Part shown: positions 30,371-38,450 of the stretch, piece after piece
How positions within the stretch are numbered: the stretch's first letter is position 1
Layout of the letters: each line of letters opens with the position of its first letter
Assembly (NCBI RefSeq): GCF_900608595.1
Contig: NZ_UWYY01000033.1
Location: 1-38,677 of the forward strand
Length of the DNA stretch: 38,677 bases
Direction of reading: 5' to 3'
DNA from: Promicromonospora panici
GTDB lineage: Bacteria; Actinomycetota; Actinomycetes; Actinomycetales; Cellulomonadaceae
The notes under the pieces: generated by a model
What the model saw: the letters and a program-made list of their open reading frames with translations, nothing else
Told to the model about the DNA's origin: nothing
Database searches by the model: none
Translations under genes and position numbers: made by a program

Positions 30371-32611
30371 CTATGCGTCGGCACCCTCCGTGAACAGTCG
30401 GGGGAGGAAGTCGATGAGCGACTTCTGCCAGACGTCCCAGCTGTGCGGACCCGGGATGACGGGCGCGAACTCGTGGTTCACCCCGCGGCTCTCCATGGCC
30501 GCGATCAGCTGCAACGTCGCGCCATAGGTGAAGTCCTGCACGTCACCCGTGTAGACACGCAGCAGCTTCGTGCCCTCGTTGATGGCCGCGACGTCCGCGT
30601 TGGCCGGCGGCGCACCGAACGCCGACATGGCGCCGATGTAGCCGAACTCGCCCGGGTGCGCCCAGAGCGTGCTGAGCGTGTGGCCCGAGCCCATCGAAAG
30701 GCCCGCCAGGGCGCGCTGGTCGCCCTCGGAGCTGATGTTGAACTGCTCCTCGGCGGCGGGCACGATGCGCGTCGTGATCTCCGTGGGGAAGTCCACGCCG
30801 TTCCCGTTGGCCATGACGACCACCATCGGCTCCATGGTGCCCCGCAGGTAGTGGTTGTCCAGGATGCGCTGGACGTACCCCACCTCGACCCAGTCGGTCC
30901 ACGTCTGCCCGCCACCGTGCTGCAGGTAGAAGACCGGGTACTCCTCGGCACGGTCCGCATCATAGTCCGGGGGCGTCCACACGTACGCCGAGCGCTGCGA
31001 GCCGCCGCCCGCGGTGCTCGGGTAGCTCATGACGCTGACCTCGCCGCGTGCTTCGGCCGGAACCTGGGCGGTGTACTGAGCGCGGACCGTGTCGCCCTCG
31101 GCGGTGAAGGTGCTCCACGTCGGCTCCGAGAACACCTTCGTGGGGTTGCCGGCGTCCTTGTGGTCCACGCCGTCGACCACGAACTTGTAGTAATAGGAGC
31201 CGCCTTCGACGGCCAGCGAGAGCCGCCACGACCCGTCGGCCTGCTGGACCATGTGGGTGCGCGGCCAGCTTCCGGCCGGACCGAAGTTGCCCCAGACGGT
31301 GATGTTGTTCGCGTCGGCGAACTCGGGGCCGAGCTCGAAGGTGACGACGCTGTTCTCGTCGATCCACGGCGTCGGGGTCGTGCCCGACGCCGGCAGCTCA
31401 TGCTTCACGAACGGCAGGTGGCCCTCGCTCGGACCCTCGTCGTCGACCTCCTGGAAGATGCGCCCGGCGAAGTCGTGCAGGTTCTTCTGCCACGTGTCCC
31501 ACGTGCCGCCCGTCGCGGGATCCGCCCCGTCGGGCTGGAACTCCACGCCCGCGTTCGTCAGCCTGTCGGCCAGCGCGACCGTGTCGTCGTACGCGGGGTC
31601 GGTGACGTTGCCCGCGTACAGGCGGACGACGTCGGTCGAGTCGTTGATCTGCTTGGCCTTGTCCCGGGAGATCGCCTTGTCGTAACCGCCCGAGAACGAG
31701 CCGACGCCTGTGAACTCTCGCGGCTTGGCGACCACGGCGCTCAGGGCCAGCTCCCCACCGCGGCCGATTCCGGCGATCGCGCGGCCCGATCCCTTGTCTG
31801 AGACGTTGAAAGCACGCTCGACGGCCGGCAGCAGCTCATGCGTCACGCCGGCGGGGCCCGGTGTATCGGCGTCGCCCATGACGACCACCATCGGCTCGGC
31901 GTCCCCGTCGAGCGTGAGGTTGTCCATGATCTGGCCGAGCCGGCCCAGCTCGACCCACTCGCGGTAGCTCTGCCCCTCGTCCTGCAGCAGGTACAGCACC
32001 GGGTACTGCTCCGCGCGATCGGCGTCGTAGCCCGGGGGCGTCCACACGAGCGCTTCCTTCTCACGACTAGGTCCCTTGCCGTACTCGAGCGTCTCGAGCT
32101 CGCCGCCGCCGGCCACGTCGTCGAGCCACTCCGCACCCGGTCCGGGGACGAACATGGTGCTGTAGGTGGGCTTCGAGGTCACCTCCTGGGGCGCGTCGGG
32201 GTTGCGGAAGGCGACCGCGTCCTGGTTCGCAGCGGGGCGCGCGGCGTACTGGTAGTAGTACAGGCCGGGCTCGAGGGGTCCGAGCGTGGCGGTCAGGTTC
32301 GACCCGCTGGTCCCCATGTTGAGATCGGTCCACGCCTTGCCCGGGCCGAAGTTCCCCTGCACCGCGACGGGGCCGTTCTCGATACCGGTCGCCTCGGTCG
32401 CCGCCGCGCGGGGCACCGTGAAACGGTAGACATCCGAGATCGGGTTGTTCGGCACCTCACCCACCCACGGGTCGTTGCTCACCCCCTGCGCGGCAGCGGA
32501 CGGCGCGACGAGCAACGCCCCCGCCACCACGGCGGTCGCCGCCGCAGCCGCGAGCGTTTGTCGCCCTCGCCGGACCGGGTGGGCGGGCCTTGCCTGAGAT
32601 TCCATCGCCAT
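30371..32611 (-). CDS. secreted tandem esterase-fold protein (two E-set plus alpha/beta-hydrolase units)
   Basis: 746 residues with a signal peptide (hydrophobic core at 19-37, then PSAAAQG). It contains two copies of the same unit: a beta-sandwich like CBM48/E-set (VAVQGNFGPGKAWT; ITVWGNFGPAGSWP, each ending in SKPTYSTM or SEPTWSTF) followed by an esterase-D-like hydrolase domain (VWTPPGYDADRAEQYPVLYL; VWTPPDYDADRAEEYPVFYL). The second unit keeps the nucleophile in GLSMGSG (about residue 638) and a His in GPHSWDVWQ (about 722). The first has GIGRGG and GGTWDTWQ at those places, so Ser and His are both lost. The second half resembles feruloyl/acetyl xylan esterases. AGAGG lies 8 nt before the ATG at 32611. 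The downstream gene is convergent; dnaE2 lies upstream on the same strand but ends 444 bp away. Confidence 0.88.
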   Translation of the reverse strand: MAMESQARPAHPVRRGRQTLAAAAATAVVAGALLVAPSAAAQGVSNDPWVGEVPNNPISDVYRFTVPRAAATEATGIENGPVAVQGNFGPGKAWTDLNMGTSGSNLTATLGPLEPGLYYYQYAARPAANQDAVAFRNPDAPQEVTSKPTYSTMFVPGPGAEWLDDVAGGGELETLEYGKGPSREKEALVWTPPGYDADRAEQYPVLYLLQDEGQSYREWVELGRLGQIMDNLTLDGDAEPMVVVMGDADTPGPAGVTHELLPAVERAFNVSDKGSGRAIAGIGRGGELALSAVVAKPREFTGVGSFSGGYDKAISRDKAKQINDSTDVVRLYAGNVTDPAYDDTVALADRLTNAGVEFQPDGADPATGGTWDTWQKNLHDFAGRIFQEVDDEGPSEGHLPFVKHELPASGTTPTPWIDENSVVTFELGPEFADANNITVWGNFGPAGSWPRTHMVQQADGSWRLSLAVEGGSYYYKFVVDGVDHKDAGNPTKVFSEPTWSTFTAEGDTVRAQYTAQVPAEARGEVSVMSYPSTAGGGSQRSAYVWTPPDYDADRAEEYPVFYLQHGGGQTWTDWVEVGYVQRILDNHYLRGTMEPMVVVMANGNGVDFPTEITTRIVPAAEEQFNISSEGDQRALAGLSMGSGHTLSTLWAHPGEFGYIGAMSAFGAPPANADVAAINEGTKLLRVYTGDVQDFTYGATLQLIAAMESRGVNHEFAPVIPGPHSWDVWQKSLIDFLPRLFTEGADA

Positions 32612-32714
32612 TGACTTGCCTCTCGTTCGAAATCGATATCGTCGACACGAGGACCGGCGCCACGCCGCGCCTCGCGGGATCCCGCGGTCTGCCCCTCAGA
32701 TGCGGGTCTCTCAT
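32457..32714 (-). other. possible overlapping upstream frame in the esterase leader
   Basis: The ATG at 32714 has an ideal Shine-Dalgarno (AAGGAGGA on the minus strand, 32728-32721) with 6 nt spacing, better than that of the esterase itself. Its frame is different, runs 85 codons and overlaps the first 50 codons of the esterase. The Arg/Gly-rich product does not look like a folded protein. It may act as a regulatory upstream frame or be a fortuitous start. A perfect 14-bp palindrome (32673-32686) lies in the same leader. Confidence 0.3.
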
Positions 32715-32769
32715 CGCTGTTCCTCCTTGAACGGCGACCGAGCGCCTCTGGACGGCGGCTCGCCTCGTC

Positions 32770-32801
32770 AGGCTAGCGAGCCATTCCGACGTTGTAAACG
32801 T
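32770..32801 (-). promoter_or_regulatory. promoter and overlapping operator of the esterase gene
   Basis: On the minus strand TTTACA (32798-32793) and TAGCCT (32775-32770) are 17 bp apart, a good promoter that would start near 32763, giving a leader of about 150 nt. The inverted repeat ACGTT-GTA-AACGT (32789-32801) overlaps the -35 element and is a likely operator; LacI-type control is a guess. Confidence 0.65.
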
Positions 32802-32897
32802 GTTGGAGGCGAATCACCCTGCACCCCGTCGATAGAGGGCTCTGAACTGGGCAGATATCACCACTACACGAGCAAGCGGTGGTATTCCGACGTTGTA
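32783..32897. repeat. 14-bp direct repeats upstream of the esterase gene
   Basis: ATTCCGACGTTGTA occurs at 32783-32796 and 32884-32897, 101 bp apart, and the first copy includes half of the operator-like palindrome. The spacing suits two regulator sites. The rest of the gene-free stretch 32612-33055 holds the esterase promoter and leader; I see no other gene or terminator for dnaE2 in it. Confidence 0.6.
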
Positions 32898-33055
32898 GTG
32901 CGGCCGTTGAGAAAGACGCGGAAGACGCTCTGTGACCGATCGACGACGTGACGGCGAGACGCGTCGACTCCCGCACGACGAGGTGCACCCCGGACGGATC
33001 GACCGTTCGGAGGTGGTCGTGGTGACCGACAGCTGAGGCTGCGGTGGACCCCGCG

Positions 33056-36000
33056 CTACTGGAAGTCCCGCGACCGTGCCGGGACCGTCAGCGTCAGCGT
33101 CGCCAGGTGCTCCGCCACCAGGTTCACGGCGCCGTCGGCCGCCTCGATCCGGCCCCGCACCACCATGGCCTGCGCCGACCGCGCGACCTTCCGGAACCGC
33201 TGCCACAGCCCGACGCTGCAGATCACGTTGAGCAGCCCCGTCTCGTCCTCCAGGGACAGGAAGGTCACTCCCCCGGCCGTGCCCGGCCGCTGCCGGTGCG
33301 TCACCACTCCGCCGACGGCGATCCGGCGGCCCTGCTCGGTGACGATCGCCTGCGCCACGGTGAGTACCCCCGCCGCCTCCAGCCCCGGGCGCACGTGCTG
33401 CGTCGGGTACGAGTCGGGCGTGACGCCGGTGGCCCACGCGTCGGCCTGCGACAGCTCGATCTCGCTCATCCCGGGCAGCATCGGGGCCTCGACGCCGACG
33501 CTGACGCCGGGCAGTGTCGTCGGCCCCTCCTGGCCCAGCGCGCCCGCCGCCCACAGGCCCTCCCGCCGGTCGATGCCGAGCGGCTCCAGCGCGCCGGCCG
33601 TGGCGAGCGCCTCGAGCTGCGCCGTCGACAGCTCGACCCGCCGCACGAGGTCCCGCAGCGACGCGAACCCCGTGCCGTCCGAGGCGCCGTCCGGCGTGCC
33701 CGCGGCGTCCCGCGCCGCGACGATCTCCTCCGCCTTGTCCTTGCCGATGCCACGTACGGACTCCAGCCCCATACGGACCGCGAGCGCCGGGTCGGCCTGG
33801 ACGAGTCCCGCCACGGAGGAGACCGGCTCGCCCGGCTCCGCGGGATCCACCCGCTCCACGCTCGCCAGCACCCGCGACTGCGTCACCGAGGGCCGCAGCA
33901 CGCGCACGCCGTGCCGGCGCGCGTCGGCGGCCAGGGACTGCGGCGAGTAGAACCCCATGGGCTGGGCCGCGAGCAGTCCCGCGTAGAACGCGGCGGGTTG
34001 GTACACCTTGAGCCATGAGCTCGCGTACACGAGGTACGCGAAGGAGTAGGCGTGCGACTCGGGGAAGCCGAAGTCGGCGAAGGCCTTGAGCTTCTCGAAG
34101 ATCTCGTCCTGCTTGTCGGGCTCGACGCCGTTGCCGGCCATCCCCGCGTAGAACCGCTCGCGCAGCGCCTCCATGCGTTCGACCGACCGTTTGGATCCCA
34201 TCGCGCGCCGAAGCTGGTCCGCCTCCGTGCCCGAGAACCCTGCGACGTCGATCGCCATCTGCATGAGCTGCTCCTGGAACAGCGGCACGCCCAGGGTCCG
34301 CTCCAGCGTGGGCTTCAGCAGTTCGTGGGCGTACTCCACCTTCTGCCGCCCGCGGGCCCGTTCGATGTACGGGTGCACGGACCCGCCCTGGATGGGCCCG
34401 GGCCGGATGAGCGCGACCTCCACGACGATGCTGTAGAAGTCTCGCGGCTGCAGCCGCGGCAGCGTCGCCATCTGGGCGCGCGACTCCACCTGGAACACAC
34501 CCACGGTGTCGGCGGCGCACAGCAGGTCGTAGACGGCCTTGTCGTCCTGCGGCAGCTCGTGCAGCTCGAGCCGCTCCCCGGTGTACTCCTCGACGAACTC
34601 GAACGCGTACCGGATGGCGGTCAGCATGCCCAGGCCCAGCAGGTCGAACTTCACCAGTCCCGCGTCCGCGCAGTCCTCCTTGTCCCACTGCAGCACCGTG
34701 CGGCCCTCCATGCGGGCCCACTCCACGGGGACCACCTCGATCACCGGGCGGTCGCACATGACCATGCCGCCCGAGTGGATGCCCAGGTGCCGGGGCAGGC
34801 GGAGCATCCGGTCTGCGAGGTCGAGCACGTCGTCGGGGATCTCCCCGTCCTCCGCGGCCGACGGCGGTGTGCGGAACGGGACGACGTCGTGGGTGTCGTC
34901 GGCACGGTCCGGCCGGGGTTCTCCCGGGGCGCGCGGCTCGTCGACGAGCACGTCGACGAAGATCCCGGGGGCACCTGTGTTCGTGCGCCCGGGGCCGGGC
35001 CGCCCGCCGTCCACGTGCCCGACGTGCGGGCGAGGTTCCCGCGGACCCCACAGCGCGGTCGTCCGGGCATCCTTGGCGGCGGTCTTGTTCGGCGGTTCGG
35101 CCGACGGCGGCCCGGGCGTCGTGCCGCCGTCGGGCACCGTGCCGGCCGACGGCGCCGGGGTCGCCGGGGGCTTCAGCGTCCCCCAGCGTTCGATCGACTT
35201 GGACCAGGCGTCCTGCTGCCCGATGTCGTAGCCGAGCGCGCGGGCGGCGTCGCGCACCGCCGAGCGCGGGCGGTAGGAGATGACGTTCGCGACCTGCGCC
35301 GCGTGCGTGCGCCCGAACTTGTCGTAGACGTGCTGGATCACCTCCTCGCGCCGCACCGACTCGATGTCGACGTCGATGTCCGGCGGTCCGTTACGCGCCT
35401 CGGCGAGGAACCGCTCGAACAGCAGGCCGTACTTCACCGCGTCCACAGCGGTGATCCCCAGGGCGTAGCAGACCGCCGAGTTCGCGGCGCTGCCGCGCCC
35501 CTGCGCGAGGATCCCGTTGCGTCGGCAGAACTCCACGATGTCGTAGACCACCAGGAAGTACCCGGGGAAACCGAGGCGGATGATGATCTCCAGCTCGTAG
35601 TCGATCTGCTTCCAGGCCTTCGTGTTGCCCGCCCGGGGGCCGTACCGCCGCTCCGCGCCCTGGTGGGCGAGCTCGCGCAGCCAGGACGCCTCGTCGTGCC
35701 CAGGCGGTACGTCGTAGGGCGGCAGCTCGGGGGCGATGAGCTTGAGGTCGAACGAGCACTCCACCCCCAGCGCGGCCGCCGTCGGCACGGCCTGCGGGTG
35801 CCGGCGGTGCAGGCGCGCCATCTCGTCGCCGCTGCGCAGGTGGGCGGTGGGCGCGCCGGGCAGCCAGCCGTCCAGGTCGTCCAGGCTCGACCGGGCCCGG
35901 ACGGCGGCGAGCGCCCCGGCCAGGTCGGCGTCCCGGGGTCGCGCGTAGTGCGCGGCGGTGGTGGCGACCAGCGGCAGTCGTGCGTCGGCGGCGAGGAGGG

Positions 36001-36679
36001 CGAGCGCGTCGTGCAGGTCGGCGTCGCGGGGGTCGCCGGTAGCGGTGATCTCGACGGCGACATTCTCCCGCCCAAAGGCATCAACCAGCCGCTCGATCTC
36101 GTACCGCGCACCGGCCAGCCGATCGACCCGGCTCTCCCCCCATCGTTGAGTGCTGGATATTCGCCCTGTCGAGACGCTCTGAGAGGGCGAATATCCCGCA
36201 CTCAACGGGGGCATCAGGGCCTGGCGGACGGCGCCCTTGCGGCAGCCCGTCAGGACCAGCCACTCGCCTCCCGACTCCTCGCCCAGGCCTTCCAGCGTGT
36301 AGTTCGCGGCACCCTTGACGCCGGCGTCGAGGTGCGCGGCACCGATGGCCCGTGACAGGTTGCGGTAACCGTGCGCGCCACGCGCGAGCACGAGCAGGTG
36401 CGTGGCGCGCGGGTCGGGGGTCCCGGTGGGCGGGTCGAGCACGGGGGCGCCCGAACCTGCGGGAGCCGGCAGGTGCAGCTCCGCCCCGAACGCCGTCTTG
36501 AGCCCGACCTTCCTCGCGGCCTCCGAGAACCGCACCACCCCGTACAGCCCGTCGTGGTCGGTGATCGCGAGCGCCTTCAGCCCGAGGCGCTTGCCCTCGG
36601 CGGCGAGCTCCTCGGGGTGGGAGGCGCCGTCGAGGAAGCTGAACGCGGAGTGCGCGTGCAGCTCGGCGTAGTCAGTCAT
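33056..36679 (-). CDS. dnaE2: error-prone DNA polymerase III alpha subunit DnaE2
   Basis: 1207 residues. The N-terminal PHP domain keeps HAHSAFSFLDGAS and ITDHDGLYG. The polymerase palm has PDIDVDIE and KFDLLGLGML. The fingers, FRFP-type helix-hairpin segments (GLESVRGIGKDKAEEIV) and the C-terminal OB domain (TFLSLEDETGLLNVI) follow. It is the catalytic polymerase of the ImuA'-ImuB-DnaE2 translesion mutasome, expected to be DNA-damage induced. Two oddities: residues about 159-180 are encoded by a 64-bp palindromic repeat, and residues about 503-611 are a Pro/Gly/Thr/Asp-rich disordered insertion between the WSKSIERWG segment and DLADRMLRLPRHLGIHSGGM. The start ATG overlaps the ImuB stop (8 bp shared), so translation is coupled. 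The frame is open throughout, so it should be functional. Confidence 0.95.
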   Translation of the reverse strand: MTDYAELHAHSAFSFLDGASHPEELAAEGKRLGLKALAITDHDGLYGVVRFSEAARKVGLKTAFGAELHLPAPAGSGAPVLDPPTGTPDPRATHLLVLARGAHGYRNLSRAIGAAHLDAGVKGAANYTLEGLGEESGGEWLVLTGCRKGAVRQALMPPLSAGYSPSQSVSTGRISSTQRWGESRVDRLAGARYEIERLVDAFGRENVAVEITATGDPRDADLHDALALLAADARLPLVATTAAHYARPRDADLAGALAAVRARSSLDDLDGWLPGAPTAHLRSGDEMARLHRRHPQAVPTAAALGVECSFDLKLIAPELPPYDVPPGHDEASWLRELAHQGAERRYGPRAGNTKAWKQIDYELEIIIRLGFPGYFLVVYDIVEFCRRNGILAQGRGSAANSAVCYALGITAVDAVKYGLLFERFLAEARNGPPDIDVDIESVRREEVIQHVYDKFGRTHAAQVANVISYRPRSAVRDAARALGYDIGQQDAWSKSIERWGTLKPPATPAPSAGTVPDGGTTPGPPSAEPPNKTAAKDARTTALWGPREPRPHVGHVDGGRPGPGRTNTGAPGIFVDVLVDEPRAPGEPRPDRADDTHDVVPFRTPPSAAEDGEIPDDVLDLADRMLRLPRHLGIHSGGMVMCDRPVIEVVPVEWARMEGRTVLQWDKEDCADAGLVKFDLLGLGMLTAIRYAFEFVEEYTGERLELHELPQDDKAVYDLLCAADTVGVFQVESRAQMATLPRLQPRDFYSIVVEVALIRPGPIQGGSVHPYIERARGRQKVEYAHELLKPTLERTLGVPLFQEQLMQMAIDVAGFSGTEADQLRRAMGSKRSVERMEALRERFYAGMAGNGVEPDKQDEIFEKLKAFADFGFPESHAYSFAYLVYASSWLKVYQPAAFYAGLLAAQPMGFYSPQSLAADARRHGVRVLRPSVTQSRVLASVERVDPAEPGEPVSSVAGLVQADPALAVRMGLESVRGIGKDKAEEIVAARDAAGTPDGASDGTGFASLRDLVRRVELSTAQLEALATAGALEPLGIDRREGLWAAGALGQEGPTTLPGVSVGVEAPMLPGMSEIELSQADAWATGVTPDSYPTQHVRPGLEAAGVLTVAQAIVTEQGRRIAVGGVVTHRQRPGTAGGVTFLSLEDETGLLNVICSVGLWQRFRKVARSAQAMVVRGRIEAADGAVNLVAEHLATLTLTVPARSRDFQ
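36144..36207. repeat. 64-bp palindromic element, copy 2, inside dnaE2
   Basis: The 24-bp left arm (36144-36167) is identical to that of copy 1 at 17557-17580, and the right arm (36184-36207) differs at three positions. The loop is 16 nt. It lies wholly within the coding sequence of the PHP domain and is read in frame, adding about 21 residues (around 159-180) rich in Ser/Gly/Thr. Confidence 0.9.
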
Positions 36680-38450
36680 AGAGCGCCTCCAGACGCCACT
36701 CCCCGGCCGACGACGACAACAGCAGACCGAGCTCCGGGGTCCCCGCGGCGTCGACCACCACCTGCAGGAACACGCGGCGCTTGCCCCTGGGTGTCCACCA
36801 CCGTTCGGCGACGGGCCACGGCCCGGCCCAGTCGACGACCGCGGCGTCGAGGCCGCTCCACGCGCCGCCCACCGCGCCGTCACCCGCGCCATCCTGCGCA
36901 CCACCCGCATCGTCGCCACCCGCACCCTCCACACCGTCCCCGGGCACGACGACGCGCGCCGGGTCCCCGCTGACCGCAAGCCGCACGTCGACGACGACGG
37001 GGCGCCCGGCGGCGTCGAGCACCTGCGCGGGGGCGGGCTCGGGCAGCACCACCGACGGCGCCGGGGGCGGCAGCGCGCCGGGCCAGGGCCGGTCCGGCTC
37101 GCGCTCGGGCGGGACCTGCTCGCCGTAGGGGACGAGCTGGACGCGGTCGCGGGGGTCGCGCCCGCCCTGGAGGCGGACGGTGAGGACGGCGTCGCCGCCG
37201 AGCAGCGCCTGCACGCGCTCGACGGCCCGGCGCGCGCGCAGGTCCTCGCCCGCGCCGGGTCCCCACAGGCGCGGCTGCAGTGCACCGGCGGGCGCGACCT
37301 CCTCGGCGGCCAGGGTCAGGCCCGCGATCGGGGCGGGCGCCGTGCTCTTCCCGAGGGACGACGCCGTGAGCCAGCCCTCCAGCTGCCACCGCACCCGGTC
37401 GGTGATCCGGGCGGCCGACAGCCCGCCGAGCGTGTCGTCGGTGCGCCACAGCCGTTCCAGGGTGCGCGCCTCGCCCGTGACCGGGTCGACGGCGCGCGCC
37501 GTGATCCGCAGCCGCCCGCAGGCCAGGCCGCGCCGGCCGAGGTCGTCGTGGAGGCGTTCGGCCAGGCGGCGGGCGGCGAAGGTCGCGACGTCGACCCGGC
37601 CCGCCGGCGGGTCCAGCTCCTCGGTGACGGTCAGGTCCTCCTCGAGCCGACGCCGGGCCGGGGGCCGCACGTCCTGTCCGCGGGCGAGTCGCTGGGCCCA
37701 CACGCCGAGGTCGCCGAAGCGGGCGGCGACGGCGGCGTCCGGCAGGGCGGCCAGGTCCGCCAGGGTGCGCACGCCGAGGCGACGCCACAGGTCGACCAGC
37801 TCGGTCAGGGTGCGGTCCCCGGGGCGGGCGTGCACGAGCACGGCCGCGGGACGGAGCGCGAGGTAGTCCCGCGAGGCACCCGGCGGTACGACGGCGTCGT
37901 CGCGCGCCGCCAGGACCGCGGCCAGGAAGCCGTCCGCGACCCCGACCTGGCACTCGTGACCGGTGCGGACGGCGACCTGTTCCGTCAGCTCGCGGGCCAG
38001 ATCGTGCTCGGAGCCGTGGTAGCGCGCGGCGCCGCCCGACGGCAGCAGGAGCAGGCCGGGGCGCGCGATCTCCAGCCCCGAGACCACGGTCTCGGCGGCC
38101 ACGGCGACGGGCTCGAACTCGCGGGCGTCGCGGGCGTCGTCGGCGGGCCAGAGCTGCAGGTCGGGGCAGCGCCCCTGGGCCTCGCGGCGGCGCATGCCGC
38201 GGCGCACCCCGGTGCTGCGGGCGGGTGCGGACACCGCGACGATCCGCCCGCCGGGACCGCCCGTGACGGCCGCCGGCGTCTCGGGACCCAGGCCGGCCAC
38301 GACCAGGGCCGCGACGACCGGCCAGTCGGGCACCCAGAGGCAGGCGGTGCGGGTGACCGCTCCTGTCGCGGCGAGGGCGGCGGGGACGGCCCCGCCGGGA
38401 CGGACGGCGCCGTCGGCCCGGCTGGTGTGCGGGGCGCGGTCGGTGGTCAT
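36672..38450 (-). CDS. imuB: ImuB, Y-family polymerase-like protein of the mutasome
   Basis: 592 residues. The Y-family fold is visible from TACLWVPDWPVVAAL, where active polymerases have the catalytic DxD-type N-terminus, through GVRRGMRRREAQGRCPDLQLWPAD and GLEIARPGLLLLPSGGAARYHGSEHDL to the HhH-like LGVRTLADLAALPDAAVAARFG. The loss of catalytic acids is known for ImuB, which acts as an adapter linking DnaE2, ImuA' and the beta clamp. The C-terminal third is Pro/Gly/Asp-rich with a short Asp-Gly-Ala linker, then a conserved domain with WWTPRGKRRVFLQVVVD. ATG at 38450 overlaps the upstream stop (ATGA), and its own stop overlaps the dnaE2 start, so all three genes are translationally coupled. 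Confidence 0.92.
   Translation of the reverse strand: MTTDRAPHTSRADGAVRPGGAVPAALAATGAVTRTACLWVPDWPVVAALVVAGLGPETPAAVTGGPGGRIVAVSAPARSTGVRRGMRRREAQGRCPDLQLWPADDARDAREFEPVAVAAETVVSGLEIARPGLLLLPSGGAARYHGSEHDLARELTEQVAVRTGHECQVGVADGFLAAVLAARDDAVVPPGASRDYLALRPAAVLVHARPGDRTLTELVDLWRRLGVRTLADLAALPDAAVAARFGDLGVWAQRLARGQDVRPPARRRLEEDLTVTEELDPPAGRVDVATFAARRLAERLHDDLGRRGLACGRLRITARAVDPVTGEARTLERLWRTDDTLGGLSAARITDRVRWQLEGWLTASSLGKSTAPAPIAGLTLAAEEVAPAGALQPRLWGPGAGEDLRARRAVERVQALLGGDAVLTVRLQGGRDPRDRVQLVPYGEQVPPEREPDRPWPGALPPPAPSVVLPEPAPAQVLDAAGRPVVVDVRLAVSGDPARVVVPGDGVEGAGGDDAGGAQDGAGDGAVGGAWSGLDAAVVDWAGPWPVAERWWTPRGKRRVFLQVVVDAAGTPELGLLLSSSAGEWRLEALYD

Noticed and set aside
32814..35051. Minus-strand frame of 745 codons in another phase of dnaE2
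   Set aside because: The dnaE2 phase contains the polymerase motifs without interruption; this frame is Arg/Ala-rich and featureless.
36144..36207. dnaE2 as a pseudogene disrupted by the repeat
   Set aside because: The reading frame stays open through the element and to both ends, and all polymerase motifs remain.
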